Source: Lachnoclostridium sp.
Lineage (GTDB): Bacteria > Bacillota_A > Clostridia > Lachnospirales > Lachnospiraceae
DNA length: 25,885 nt
NCBI GenBank assembly: GCA_015057755.1
Contig: SVDR01000033.1
Coordinates: forward strand, 1-25,885
Direction: 5' to 3'
Shown in pieces: positions 1 through 8,612 of this stretch. The position numbers were made by a program, and so were the translations under genes. Positions within the stretch are counted from its first letter, which is position 1. Each line of letters begins with the position of its first letter. The notes beneath the pieces were generated by a model, which had not been told where the DNA came from, made no database searches, and saw nothing but the letters and a program-made list of their open reading frames with translations.

Positions 1-152
1 TTCCACCATGCACGTTTTACGTTGTTCTTTAATTCCACACCAAGATTACCATAATCCCATGTATTTGCAAGACCACCGTAAATCTCGGAACCCGGGTATA
101 CAAAACCTCTGGATTTCGCAAGTGCTACGATCTTTTCCATTGTCTTTTCCAT
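1..152 (-). CDS. glyQS: Glycyl-tRNA synthetase, single-chain type (N-terminal 50 codons only)
   Basis: Partial gene running off the left edge. The 50 visible residues begin [17 protein letters not shown] and continue with the class II glycyl-tRNA synthetase signature [18 protein letters not shown] at about residues 19-36. This belongs to the homodimeric (alpha2) enzyme that charges tRNA-Gly with glycine in the cytoplasm, not to the GlyQ/GlyS two-subunit form. An AAGGAG ribosome binding site stands about seven bases before the ATG at 150-152. Only 29 bases separate it from the upstream lipoprotein gene, so it probably shares the era-recO transcript. No T-box leader fits in that gap. The catalytic core lies outside the window, so the call rests on the N-terminus and on the era-recO-glyQS order seen in many Clostridia. 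Confidence 0.9.
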   Translation of the reverse strand, partial: MEKTMEKIVALAKSRGFVYPGSEIYGGLANTWDYGNLGVELKNNVKRAWW

Positions 153-181
153 AACAATTCTCCTTTTAATTAACGTTACGT

Positions 182-823
182 TTATTTAAACACCACGTAC
201 GATACTTCGTCTTCCGGTGTCTGAATCATATTCGTTCCGACCACGGATACGCCTTCAGAAATATACTGAATGTTTCCGTCTGTCTGGATCAAAGCGGCGC
301 CGTCAATGGCTGCCACATATAATTTGCTCTGTTTCATGACTTCATCTGCCGCCACGGTCGTCTGCTCTTTCGCAAGTTTTGTGAAAGATTTTCCAACCAG
401 ATAACCTTTGGTCACTCCGTCTGAAACCGTTGTAATGTCAAGGTCTGCCACCTGAATCGCACTTTCCTCATCCGGATACTGCTCCATGAAATCCAGATAT
501 GCATCTGCAGTCTGGAAATCGATCAGAAGCTTTGCAGTTCCGTCTGCCAGCGTACATTCTTTGATAGAGGCTGCCTTTGCATCGGAACCTCCGTTAGCAG
601 AAGCATTGAACTCGGCCAATACTTCCTCAATGAATGCCTTCATTTCCTCTGCGCTATAGTACTCTGCCTCGTAAGTCTCTACGGTAGCACTGGTGACTTT
701 GCCCTCACTTGTAATGTATAAGCTTGATTCGGTCGGTGCAAATGCCGGAGCAGTCTGACCGGAACAAGCAGTGAGAATGGATACGGCTGCTGCCATACCC
801 AAAAATAACTTTTTATGCTGCAT
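182..823 (-). CDS. Predicted lipoprotein of unknown function
   Basis: A 213-residue protein. The N-terminus has two lysines (residues 4-5), a hydrophobic stretch and a lipobox LTAC ending at Cys20, so it should be lipid-anchored on the outer face of the membrane. The mature part has an acidic region near residues 55-72 ([20 protein letters not shown]) followed by alternating strands and helices; I recognise no catalytic motif or named domain. The ATG at 821-823 follows an AGGAG site. It lies between recO (33 bases upstream) and glyQS (29 bases downstream) and is probably cotranscribed with them, but this does not suggest a function. Real gene, function unknown. Confidence 0.85.
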   Translation of the reverse strand: MQHKKLFLGMAAAVSILTACSGQTAPAFAPTESSLYITSEGKVTSATVETYEAEYYSAEEMKAFIEEVLAEFNASANGGSDAKAASIKECTLADGTAKLLIDFQTADAYLDFMEQYPDEESAIQVADLDITTVSDGVTKGYLVGKSFTKLAKEQTTVAADEVMKQSKLYVAAIDGAALIQTDGNIQYISEGVSVVGTNMIQTPEDEVSYVVFK

Positions 824-856
824 GTTTTATCTCCTGTAAAACGAGATGAATTCAAT

Positions 857-1516
857 TTACGATATATTTTCTAACAGAATCTCCAAAATGTCAAGCGAAT
901 GAAACTGTTTATCGACAAATCTTCTCTTATTTTCCTCCACACATCTGGAAAATTCCAAAAGAACCTCTTCTGTGACATTGAACGTGTACAGTTTTTCAAT
1001 GGTCGAGTACAGAACAAATTCCCAGGTATACTGTGTGGATTCACTGATCGTTCCGATCGGCTGTTCCCGGTATTCTCCATTCAACTGCATGAGTTTTAGC
1101 TCAAACACCGGTTTTACCAGACGATTCGGAATGCTCGCCTTCAAAAGCGCACGCAGAGACTGGTAAAGCAGCTTTAACATTTCCACCGCTTCTACATTTT
1201 CCCTGCCATAATAATCTGCGAACTCCAGAAAGTAAGAGCCGTAACAGGCCGCTTCCACGTCTGCCGCGATTTCCCGGAAGTAGTTCTTGACTTCCGCTCC
1301 CGCCAGCGTATACGATTCTTTTCCTTCATATAAAGTAAATGTTCCAAAGACAAACGGTCCGGAGCAGGCCATCAGGGAGTTGCCCGGTCGCCTCGCGCCT
1401 CTGGCGAAGGCGGTAATCTTGCCCCGCTCGCAGGTCAGGATTACCAGACGTCTGTCATATTCTCCTACCGGAGAAGCTTTTAAGACCATTCCGGTCACAC
1501 TTACCTGCTCTCTCAT
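857..1516 (-). CDS. recO: DNA repair protein RecO
   Basis: A 219-residue protein with the RecO N-terminal OB fold: the start MREQVSVTGMVLKASPVGEYD, then RLVILTCERGKITAFARGARRP at about residues 23-44. RecO loads RecA on SSB-coated single-stranded DNA together with RecR in recombinational repair. The helical C-terminal part is recognisable (FADYYGRENVEAVEMLKLLYQSL at about 98-120). It is shorter than many RecO proteins (about 240-250 residues) and has no CxxC pairs, so the zinc finger found in RecO of Bacillus or Deinococcus is missing. The start is supported by an AAGGGG site eight bases upstream. It follows era by 18 bases, a common arrangement in Firmicutes. Confidence 0.93.
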   Translation of the reverse strand: MREQVSVTGMVLKASPVGEYDRRLVILTCERGKITAFARGARRPGNSLMACSGPFVFGTFTLYEGKESYTLAGAEVKNYFREIAADVEAACYGSYFLEFADYYGRENVEAVEMLKLLYQSLRALLKASIPNRLVKPVFELKLMQLNGEYREQPIGTISESTQYTWEFVLYSTIEKLYTFNVTEEVLLEFSRCVEENKRRFVDKQFHSLDILEILLENIS

Positions 1517-1534
1517 CGAACCCCTTCTCTATGT

Positions 1535-2443
1535 TTAGATATCTTTCGGATTGTAACCGTAATTCTTCATATATAATTCACTGTCGCGCCACTCTTTGCG
1601 GACTTTTACCCAAAGCTGAAGATTTACCTTCGCATCCATCAGGTTTTCAATCTCGATTCTGGCAGATGTGCCGATTCGCTTTAACATGGAGCCGCCTTTA
1701 CCGATGATGATTCCCTTATGGGATTCGCGCTCACAGATAATCGTTGCCTCAATGTCGAAAATACCGTTGTCACGCTCTGTCATCTTTTCGATGGTAACTG
1801 CGATTCCGTGCGGAATCTCATCCGACATCATACGCAGTGCTTTTTCGCGGATCAGTTCTGCTGCGATCTGACGCATCGGCTGGTCTGTCACAGTATCTTC
1901 ATCGTAATACTGCGGTCCTTCCGGAAGAAGCTGATAAATAGTATGAAGCAGGGTATCGGTATTGTTCTTTCTAAGTGCAGATACCGGAATGATATCTTTG
2001 AAACGGTACACATCTTTGTAAGTCTCAATGGTCTTAATGATATCTTCCTTCTTCACGGTATCAATCTTGTTGATGACAAGAATCACCGGAGTTTTCACTT
2101 TGTTCAGAGTCTTTAATACCTGCTGCTCGCTGGCGCCGATGTAAGTTCCCGGCTCAACCAGCCAGAGGATCACATCCACCTCTTTTAAGGTGTGCTCTGC
2201 CACGCTGACCATGTATTCTCCAAGCTTGTTCTTCGCTTTATGAATACCCGGAGTATCCAGGAAAATGATCTGACCTCTTTCGTCTGTATACACCGTCTGA
2301 ATTCGGTTTCTGGTCGTCTGCGGTTTTTCGGATGTGATGGCGATCTTCTGTCCGATCAGATGGTTCATCAGCGTGGATTTACCTACATTCGGACGACCGA
2401 TCAGGGTCACAAAACCAGATTTATATACTTTTTTCTTACTCAT
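1535..2443 (-). CDS. era: GTPase Era
   Basis: Ribosome-associated GTPase of 302 residues that binds 16S rRNA and helps mature the 30S subunit. The G motifs are in order: GRPNVGKST (P-loop) at about residues 15-23, a TTRNR switch I, DTPGIHKAKNKLG (G3 and switch II), NKID (G4) and SAL (G5). A C-terminal KH domain carries GIIIGKGGSMLKRIG. The open frame extends 41 codons further upstream, but that part overlaps the M16 protease gene in another frame. The ATG at 2441-2443 has an ideal GGAGG site five bases before it and gives the normal Era length. The start overlaps the end of the protease gene by eight bases (ATGAGTAA), which points to coupled translation. Confidence 0.96.
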   Translation of the reverse strand: MSKKKVYKSGFVTLIGRPNVGKSTLMNHLIGQKIAITSEKPQTTRNRIQTVYTDERGQIIFLDTPGIHKAKNKLGEYMVSVAEHTLKEVDVILWLVEPGTYIGASEQQVLKTLNKVKTPVILVINKIDTVKKEDIIKTIETYKDVYRFKDIIPVSALRKNNTDTLLHTIYQLLPEGPQYYDEDTVTDQPMRQIAAELIREKALRMMSDEIPHGIAVTIEKMTERDNGIFDIEATIICERESHKGIIIGKGGSMLKRIGTSARIEIENLMDAKVNLQLWVKVRKEWRDSELYMKNYGYNPKDI

Positions 2444-5384
2444 TTTTTCCTCCATTGTATAATGGCTTGATCTCTGCAAACAGGTCTTTGTCTGCCTTGA
2501 TCTTTTCCTCGTTACCGATCGTACATACAGCACCGGTCTCCAAAATCTTGCGGACGATGCCTGCAAGACCGCGAATATCTTCCTGTGTCGCAGTTAAGAT
2601 TTCTTCGCGCTCCTTCTTTAACATCTCGTCTGTGACTCCGGAATACCAGCCGGACAATCCACGGGCACCCTTTAAGGACGGTGTCAGCGGAGTGTCAATG
2701 TCACTGATCGTACCGATCACGTACTTGGTCATATCTCTCTCGTCTGCGTCAAAATTCTCCAGATATTCCGGAATTCCATCATAAATATCGTTGGACTCCT
2801 TTACATTCGGATCACGGTAGGATACAAAATAACCTTCTCCGGAACGGCTGATTCCGCTCATGCAGCCGTATGCGCCGCCTTTCACGCGGAGATTGATCCA
2901 GAGATAATCGTAGCTCAGCATCACTTTCAGGATACGCAGCGCGCCTGTGTAGGCAAACTCGCTTCCTTCAAATGTACCGCAGCGTGCCACGTAGTTGACT
3001 TTGGAAGAAGAGGTAAAACCTTCATTTTTATTGCCCTTAGGCGCAGCAAATTCATAAATCACGCCGTCGCCCTGCGGCAGGGAACCGGTCAGCTTCTTCA
3101 TTGCTTCCGGAAGATATGCAAAACCTTCCGCGTCTGCAGTATAGCTGACAGTCATATTTTCAACCGTAAACAGATGCTTGATCACGCGCTTTAAGCCTGC
3201 AATGATTTCTGTTTTCTTTTCCTCATAATCGCGGACCCAGGCTTCCACACAATGGAAGAAACCAATTCCGCCTGTCATATCATTGAAATAAGAAGTATCC
3301 GAGAAATAAGAAGTCGCTCTTGTCACGGACGCTGTATGTCCGGAGCCCATGAGCTTCATCTGGCCCTTGGATTTCACTTCATTTAAGATCTCGCGCATTC
3401 TCTTTTCATCGTCCAGTTTGGACTCTGTAAGGATCTCGGAAAGGATCTCGAAACCAAAGTCCAGCTTCTCATACAGTACACGGACGCTTGTGGAGAATAC
3501 ACCGATAAATCCGCCGTTTTTCATATCCGGGAATGTTGTCACAGAGAAATTCAATCCGCCGCTGTTCAGGAAAATCTCACTGCTGAGGTCTCCGTAAGTA
3601 TGGCGCTCTGTATCTACATAACCAAGAACGGATTTTAAAAGACCGATATACGGAAGGTCTTCCATCGGTACGCGGTTGATATCAAACATCACTCTCAGAT
3701 ATCCGATGCCTGCCGTAAACATTTCATGGTGCACAACCGTAATGCCATCTACCTTTTTCTCCTCAAAGATCAGCGGAGCCGGATCGCGGTTGATATCCTC
3801 ACGGCGGAGCAGCGGAATCTTCTCCAAGTCTTCCTTGGAAGACGGAGTATCCTGATACTCTTCCAGTTCTCTTGTCTCGCGGATGATCGTCTCAATCTCT
3901 TCCACGGACAGACTCTCTTTGTATGCCTGCAGCTTCTTCGCAGTCTCTGCCTCCATCTCGGCTGTGAGATTCTGCTTCGGACTTGCGATCACTACAGATT
4001 CATAAGGATTGTCCAGCAAATATTTCTCGATCAATCCCTCAAAATAACCTTCATCCACACCTGCTTTTAACGCAGCAAATGTTTCTTCATATTCCAGATG
4101 CATCATCGGATCGCCGCCGTACAGCCAGCTGTCCAGACACTGGAGTCCGTACATCAGACCTTTCGGTGCCGAACCAAAATCCGCCTCACGATACTGGAAT
4201 TCGTAATAGTTGATACCTGCGCGCACGCTCTTCTTGTCCAGACCGCATGCTGCAAGCTTTCTCAAGGTTCCCTTGACAACCGCCAAAAATTCGCCCTTCT
4301 GTTCTTTGTTGGCGTTCTTGGCAACAACTGAGAAATACGGCTGTAAAATACCGCTCTCGTAGCCGCCCATGATATCGTCACCGATTCCTGCATCCAGAAG
4401 TTCTTTCTTTAACGGTGCACCCGGAGTATCCAGCAATACGTACTCCAGAATCTGGAACGCAATATACTCCTTAGGAGAAAGCTCGTTTCCCGCAGAAGTA
4501 TTGACGGAAAGATACGTTGCGTTTTCCAGACTTTCATTTTCTGAAATAGAATAGAAAATCTCTGTCTCGACCGGCTCTGAAAATGCCTTCTGAACCTGAA
4601 TTTCAGAATCGATCTCCTGACGGTCGTATCTGCCAAGGTATTCCTTGTCCATCCACTCCAGCTTCTCAGCAAAATCCATATCTCCGTAAAGATAAATATA
4701 GCTGTTGGACGGATGATAATATTTGTTATAAAATGCAAGATAGGCTTCGTATGTCAGTTCAGTAATCTCTTCCGGATCACCGCCGGACTCAAATGCATAA
4801 CAGGTATCCGGGAACATAACGGCTTTGATGTGTCTGTCCAGCACGCTCTCCGGAGAAGAAAACGCGCCCTTCATCTCATTATAAACCACGCCGTTGTAAG
4901 TCAGTTCACCGTCCGGCTCTGTCAGCTCATAATGCCAGCCTTCCTGCATGAAGATTTTTTTCTCTTTACTGATGTTCGGATTCAGAACCGCATCCAGATA
5001 CACATCCATCAGGTTCTGGAAATCTGCATCGTTACAGCTTGCGATCGGATAAACGGTTTTATCCGGATATGTCATCGCATTTAAGAACGTGTTCAGAGAA
5101 CCCTTGACCAGTTCCACAAACGGATCCTTGACCGGAAACTTCTCCGAACCGCAAAGTACTGTGTGTTCAATGATATGCGGAACACCCGTACTGTCATGCG
5201 GAGGAGTCCGGAAGCCGGCGAAGAACACTTTGTTTTCATCGTCCGCGCTCATAAGGAACACCTTCGCTCCTGTCTTTTTGTGCTCTAATATATATCCAAT
5301 CGAGTTCAGCTCTTTGATCTCACGTTCTTCCAGTAACTCGTAAGCTTCAAGCGCCTTTAATTTCATACTCTGATCTAACATCAA
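2436..5384 (-). CDS. M16C family zinc metalloprotease (PreP/Cym1-like)
   Basis: A 982-residue insulinase-type peptidase. The inverted zinc motif HIIEH is at residues 70-74 and the distal glutamate lies in NGVVYNEMKGAF (Glu170). The C-terminal half keeps the substrate-binding RVKGGAYG segment near residues 833-840. This one-chain, two-lobe form matches the M16C subfamily, which degrades unfolded peptides in a closed chamber. There is no signal peptide, so it is probably cytoplasmic and recycles peptides. The start is ambiguous: a TTG at 5382-5384 is eight bases from an AAAGGA site, and the following ATG at 5379-5381 is eleven bases away. The stop lies inside the start of era. The gene is leftward, 32 bases after the DUF218 gene, in the same run. 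Confidence 0.92.
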   Translation of the reverse strand: MMLDQSMKLKALEAYELLEEREIKELNSIGYILEHKKTGAKVFLMSADDENKVFFAGFRTPPHDSTGVPHIIEHTVLCGSEKFPVKDPFVELVKGSLNTFLNAMTYPDKTVYPIASCNDADFQNLMDVYLDAVLNPNISKEKKIFMQEGWHYELTEPDGELTYNGVVYNEMKGAFSSPESVLDRHIKAVMFPDTCYAFESGGDPEEITELTYEAYLAFYNKYYHPSNSYIYLYGDMDFAEKLEWMDKEYLGRYDRQEIDSEIQVQKAFSEPVETEIFYSISENESLENATYLSVNTSAGNELSPKEYIAFQILEYVLLDTPGAPLKKELLDAGIGDDIMGGYESGILQPYFSVVAKNANKEQKGEFLAVVKGTLRKLAACGLDKKSVRAGINYYEFQYREADFGSAPKGLMYGLQCLDSWLYGGDPMMHLEYEETFAALKAGVDEGYFEGLIEKYLLDNPYESVVIASPKQNLTAEMEAETAKKLQAYKESLSVEEIETIIRETRELEEYQDTPSSKEDLEKIPLLRREDINRDPAPLIFEEKKVDGITVVHHEMFTAGIGYLRVMFDINRVPMEDLPYIGLLKSVLGYVDTERHTYGDLSSEIFLNSGGLNFSVTTFPDMKNGGFIGVFSTSVRVLYEKLDFGFEILSEILTESKLDDEKRMREILNEVKSKGQMKLMGSGHTASVTRATSYFSDTSYFNDMTGGIGFFHCVEAWVRDYEEKKTEIIAGLKRVIKHLFTVENMTVSYTADAEGFAYLPEAMKKLTGSLPQGDGVIYEFAAPKGNKNEGFTSSSKVNYVARCGTFEGSEFAYTGALRILKVMLSYDYLWINLRVKGGAYGCMSGISRSGEGYFVSYRDPNVKESNDIYDGIPEYLENFDADERDMTKYVIGTISDIDTPLTPSLKGARGLSGWYSGVTDEMLKKEREEILTATQEDIRGLAGIVRKILETGAVCTIGNEEKIKADKDLFAEIKPLYNGGKNE

Positions 5385-5416
5385 CTAAACTGTCCTTTCC
5401 ATTATTACCTGTGGCA

Positions 5417-6238
5417 CTACATGTTTCCCATAAACTTGTCCTTCAGGATTGCAAAACACTCCCTGACACAAAGATGTATAAATAAAATCGGATCCGATTT
5501 TGCAGCGATTCCGCTGACGTTCTGTATGCCCACCTGTTTTGCGATCCCTTTCGCACGCAGGACGTGGAAATTGCTGGTCACAATACCGACACGGATCGTT
5601 ACCTCTTCATCTGGCGGCGACAAATATCCGGAACGAGACATCAGGTCGCGGATCCATCCCCTTCGATTCTTCTCTCGTTCATCGATGATGATCTTACTGT
5701 AAACCAGATTTTCATACGTGCTGGATGACTGTTCCTCTTTGATCATCTGATACTCCGGCACTCCGCGTTTTCTCAGATAGTCGTACATCACTTCTGCTTC
5801 TGAAACTTCTTCATCTCCGCTCTTTCCACCAGAGAGAATGAACACGGTATTGGGGTGTACTTGTGCATACTCGTATGCCTTGTCCAACCGATGTTCAAGC
5901 GTTTTACTGATCTTGCCATCTTGGACCTGATATCCAAGAACAACCACATAGTCCGTACTCTGTTTCTGAAGGGAGAAGAAATTGAATCCCATCGCCAGCT
6001 CCACAAACACAAAGATTGCAAATATCGTCACGAAAAATGTCACGACCGATACTTCCATACGAACCGGAATCTTATGGCGGAACAGCGGATAAAAATGGAC
6101 TACCACGCCCATGATCGCCAGCAAAGCCGCAAGGATCAGCCAGATTACAGACAGAGACGTTCCGATTCCGGAATATACAATGATCACGCCATAATATACC
6201 AGGCAAAATATCGCTAAAATCCCGAATAATGATGCCAT
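5417..6238 (-). CDS. YdcF/ElyC-type DUF218 membrane protein
   Basis: A 273-residue protein with three predicted membrane segments at about residues 4-24, 28-51 and 62-85, followed by a DUF218 domain outside or at the membrane face. Domain motifs are DYVVVLGYQVQDGKISKTLEHRLDKA without its last residues (about 95-118), FILSGGKSGDEEVSEAEVM (about 133-151), SSTYENLVYS and VGIVTSNFHVLRA near the C-terminus. DUF218 proteins such as SanA and ElyC act in envelope and peptidoglycan precursor homeostasis in E. coli, but the biochemical activity is unsettled and the role here is inferred. An AGGAGG site eight bases before the ATG supports the start. It sits between the TrhP-type gene and the M16 protease gene. 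Confidence 0.88.
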   Translation of the reverse strand: MASLFGILAIFCLVYYGVIIVYSGIGTSLSVIWLILAALLAIMGVVVHFYPLFRHKIPVRMEVSVVTFFVTIFAIFVFVELAMGFNFFSLQKQSTDYVVVLGYQVQDGKISKTLEHRLDKAYEYAQVHPNTVFILSGGKSGDEEVSEAEVMYDYLRKRGVPEYQMIKEEQSSSTYENLVYSKIIIDEREKNRRGWIRDLMSRSGYLSPPDEEVTIRVGIVTSNFHVLRAKGIAKQVGIQNVSGIAAKSDPILFIHLCVRECFAILKDKFMGNM

Positions 6239-6272
6239 ATCTGCAACCTCCTTTCCCTGCTTTTTCTATCGA

Positions 6273-7559
6273 TTAATCTTCTTTCTTTCTCAGAATATCG
6301 TACTGGTCAGCCTTCTCACTTAAGTCAATGAAAAGGATCTGCTTCGGATGCGGAGCGCTCTCCTGGCTCACGCCTTCCTCTGTGTAAATACCGCGAACTT
6401 CTGCAAGAACGTTTCTTCCATCCGGTTTCATGATCTCAATGACCTCACCGACAGAGAATTTATTTTTCTGCTCGATTTTTGCATATCCGCGCTCATCCGT
6501 GTTCTCAACCGTACCAAGGTAAATATAATTCTTTACATATGTGTTGCTGTCGTAAATCTGTGTGTCGCTGTTCGGCTTATCAAAATAGAAACCGGTTGTA
6601 AATTCACGGTATGTGCATTTACCGATCTCTTCTTTGTACCACTCCATATTTGCGTAATATTTTTCCGGACTCTCGTTGTAGTCGTCGATCGCCTTACGGT
6701 AAGTTCTTGCAACAGTCGCAACATAAAGAGCAGTTTTCATACGGCCTTCGATCTTAAAGCTGTCGATACCGGCCTCGATCATCTCCGGAACATGCTCGAT
6801 CATGCAAAGATCCTTGGAGTTGAAAATGTAAGTGCCGCGCTCATTCTCAAATACCGGAAGGTACTCGCCCGGTCTTGTCTCCTCCTGGATCGCAAAATCC
6901 ATATCGTCGCGGAGAACGGATCTCTGTCCCTCTTTCTCAGCAGCGAATACGTTGTATTTCCATCTGCACGGATGTGTGCATGCGCCCTGGTTAGCATCAC
7001 GGCCTACAAAGAAGTTGCTGAGCAGGCAGCGGCCGGAATAGGAAATACACATCGCTCCATGCATGAAGCTCTCGATCTGCATATCCTCCGGAATATGATC
7101 TCTGATCTCACGGATCTCTTTTAAGGACAGTTCACGCGCAGTTACCACACGCTGCGCACCCATCTGGTGCCAGAACAGGAATGTGCCCCAGTTTGTATTG
7201 TTTGCCTGTGTGCTGATGTGGATCTCCATCTCCGGAAGAACACGTTTTGCGATCACAAACACACCCGGATCGGAAATGATCAGCGCATCCGGACCGATCT
7301 CTCTCAATTCCTCAAAATATTTTTCAACACCCGGAAGATCATCGTTGTGTGCCAAAATATTCGCTGTAATGAACACACGCACACCGTGTTCATGGGCAAA
7401 TTTGATACCTTCTTTGATCTCTTCGTTTGTAAAATTCTTTGCTTTTGCACGAAGACCAAATGCTTCACCGCCGAGATAAACGGCATCTGCACCGAAGATT
7501 ACCGCTGTTTTTAATACGTCCAAGCTTCCTGCCGGAACTAAAAGCTCTGTTTTTCTCAT
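6273..7559 (-). CDS. trhP: U32 family protein, TrhP-type tRNA U34 hydroxylation protein
   Basis: A 428-residue U32 family protein, formerly called collagenase-like peptidase. It has the start MRKTELLVPAGSLDVLKTAV, the U32 signature ESFMHGAMCISYSGRCLLSN (about residues 163-182) and a later GACTHPCRW. Four cysteines at 171, 178, 194 and 198 look like a metal or Fe-S site. KIEGRMKTALYVATVARTYR is typical of the YrrO branch. In E. coli and B. subtilis, TrhP proteins take part in prephenate-dependent 5-hydroxylation of uridine 34 in tRNA. That role is strongly supported here by the adjacent trmR, which methylates the product. B. subtilis has two such genes (yrrN, yrrO); only the longer type is present here. 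The ATG lies two bases after the trmR stop, with an AAAGGA site inside trmR. Confidence 0.88.
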   Translation of the reverse strand: MRKTELLVPAGSLDVLKTAVIFGADAVYLGGEAFGLRAKAKNFTNEEIKEGIKFAHEHGVRVFITANILAHNDDLPGVEKYFEELREIGPDALIISDPGVFVIAKRVLPEMEIHISTQANNTNWGTFLFWHQMGAQRVVTARELSLKEIREIRDHIPEDMQIESFMHGAMCISYSGRCLLSNFFVGRDANQGACTHPCRWKYNVFAAEKEGQRSVLRDDMDFAIQEETRPGEYLPVFENERGTYIFNSKDLCMIEHVPEMIEAGIDSFKIEGRMKTALYVATVARTYRKAIDDYNESPEKYYANMEWYKEEIGKCTYREFTTGFYFDKPNSDTQIYDSNTYVKNYIYLGTVENTDERGYAKIEQKNKFSVGEVIEIMKPDGRNVLAEVRGIYTEEGVSQESAPHPKQILFIDLSEKADQYDILRKKED

Positions 7560-7561
7560 GT

Positions 7562-8215
7562 TTATTTCCTTTCTTTCATGACACTGATCGCCACACCATC
7601 TCCGATCGGCAGGATCGTTGTCTCCAGTTCTTCTCTATGTTTTAAGGTATATAAATACTCTCTCATTCGTACATGAATGGTCCTGTCACGACGCTCTACC
7701 GCATAACGTGACTCTACGATCGTTCCGTCCTGCAGAACGTTGTCGGACATCAGGACACCGCCCGGAGCCAGAAGACGCAGGATATCCGGCAGCCAGTGAA
7801 TGTACTGGCCTTTGGCCGCGTCCATAAAAATAAAATCATATTCTCCGGTCAGACCTGCAAGAATCTCTCCCGCATCCCCTTCCAGAAGGGTAATGCGGTC
7901 TTCCACGCCTGCTTTTGCGAAGTTCGCCTTCGCGATCGGGAGGCGTTTTTCAAATTTTTCAATGGTCGTAATGTGGGCATCGGCAGGCATGACACGTGTC
8001 ATTAATAAAGCCGAATAGCCGACCGCAGTTCCGACTTCCAGAATGCGCACCGGCTGTTTCATGGCCACCATAGTTTTTAATAGAGCTGCCGTCTCCCTGC
8101 GGATGATCGGCACAAAGGATTTCACTGCCTCTCTGGCGATCGCGTCACAGATCTCTCCGTCTCCGGAGTCCAGAGAATTGATATAGGCAGTAATACGCTC
8201 ATCCGTAATCATCAT
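7562..8215 (-). CDS. trmR: tRNA 5-hydroxyuridine methyltransferase (TrmR, YrrM-like)
   Basis: A class I SAM-dependent O-methyltransferase of about 217 residues. The SAM-binding motif is ILEVGTAVGYSALLMTRV at about residues 58-75, the metal-binding DFIFMDAAKGQYIHWLP at about 127-143, and a post-motif GGVLMSDNVLQDG follows. Sequence and position match YrrM of B. subtilis, now TrmR, which turns 5-hydroxyuridine at tRNA position 34 into 5-methoxyuridine. The preceding gene overlaps it by four bases (ATGA). Two consecutive ATG codons are possible: the one at 8210-8212 has a better seven-base spacing from the AGGAG site, the one at 8213-8215 only four. The trhP neighbour supplies the substrate modification. 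Confidence 0.93.
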   Translation of the reverse strand: MMITDERITAYINSLDSGDGEICDAIAREAVKSFVPIIRRETAALLKTMVAMKQPVRILEVGTAVGYSALLMTRVMPADAHITTIEKFEKRLPIAKANFAKAGVEDRITLLEGDAGEILAGLTGEYDFIFMDAAKGQYIHWLPDILRLLAPGGVLMSDNVLQDGTIVESRYAVERRDRTIHVRMREYLYTLKHREELETTILPIGDGVAISVMKERK

Positions 8216-8598
8216 TCATCTCCTTCAGGAGCATCTTTCAAGAGATTGATCATCTCCTTGGAGCTTAATGATGTATTAAGCGTCCACGCTCCTTCCTGTA
8301 CTTCATATCCATAGACTAACGCCTGAATGGAAAATGCAGAATGGTCGCGGATCAGTCCGATATCTTCCAAAAGCTTTCCGACTTCGGAAACCGACTCCGA
8401 ACCATCCAGAGTCACGACTTTTTCAACACCCGGAGCTTTGTCAATTCCCGGCGCGTAAAAAATGCTGTAGCCGAACTCATATCCTTTTTTTGCCCCCATG
8501 AGCAGAAGCACTGCCACCAGTGTATACAGAACGAGATGTCCGCAAAAACTGATGACCGCTATGCTCATTTTGTTGATTTCTTTTGTTACTCTGCTCAT
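8212..8598 (-). CDS. Small MltG-like membrane protein lacking the lytic transglycosylase domain
   Basis: A 128-residue protein. A membrane segment at about residues 12-35 is followed by an extracytoplasmic region resembling the LysM-like part of MltG: KVVTLDGSESVSEVGKLLED, then GLIRDHSAFSIQALVYG and GAWTLNTSLSSKEMINLL. MltG (YceG) cleaves nascent glycan strands, but its catalytic domain of about 200 residues with the essential glutamate is absent, and the frame ends cleanly in GDE before an overlapping trmR start. The position between RNase J and trmR equals that of yrrL (mltG) in B. subtilis, so this is probably a reduced MltG relative rather than a random membrane protein. The ATG at 8596-8598 follows a GAGGA site. 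Activity on peptidoglycan is not expected; binding or regulation is inference. Confidence 0.82.
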   Translation of the reverse strand: MSRVTKEINKMSIAVISFCGHLVLYTLVAVLLLMGAKKGYEFGYSIFYAPGIDKAPGVEKVVTLDGSESVSEVGKLLEDIGLIRDHSAFSIQALVYGYEVQEGAWTLNTSLSSKEMINLLKDAPEGDE

Positions 8599-8612
8599 AT
8601 AATTCCTCGGTT

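Noticed and set aside
153..181. T-box riboswitch before glyQS
   Set aside because: Only 29 bases separate it from the preceding gene, too short for a T-box leader.
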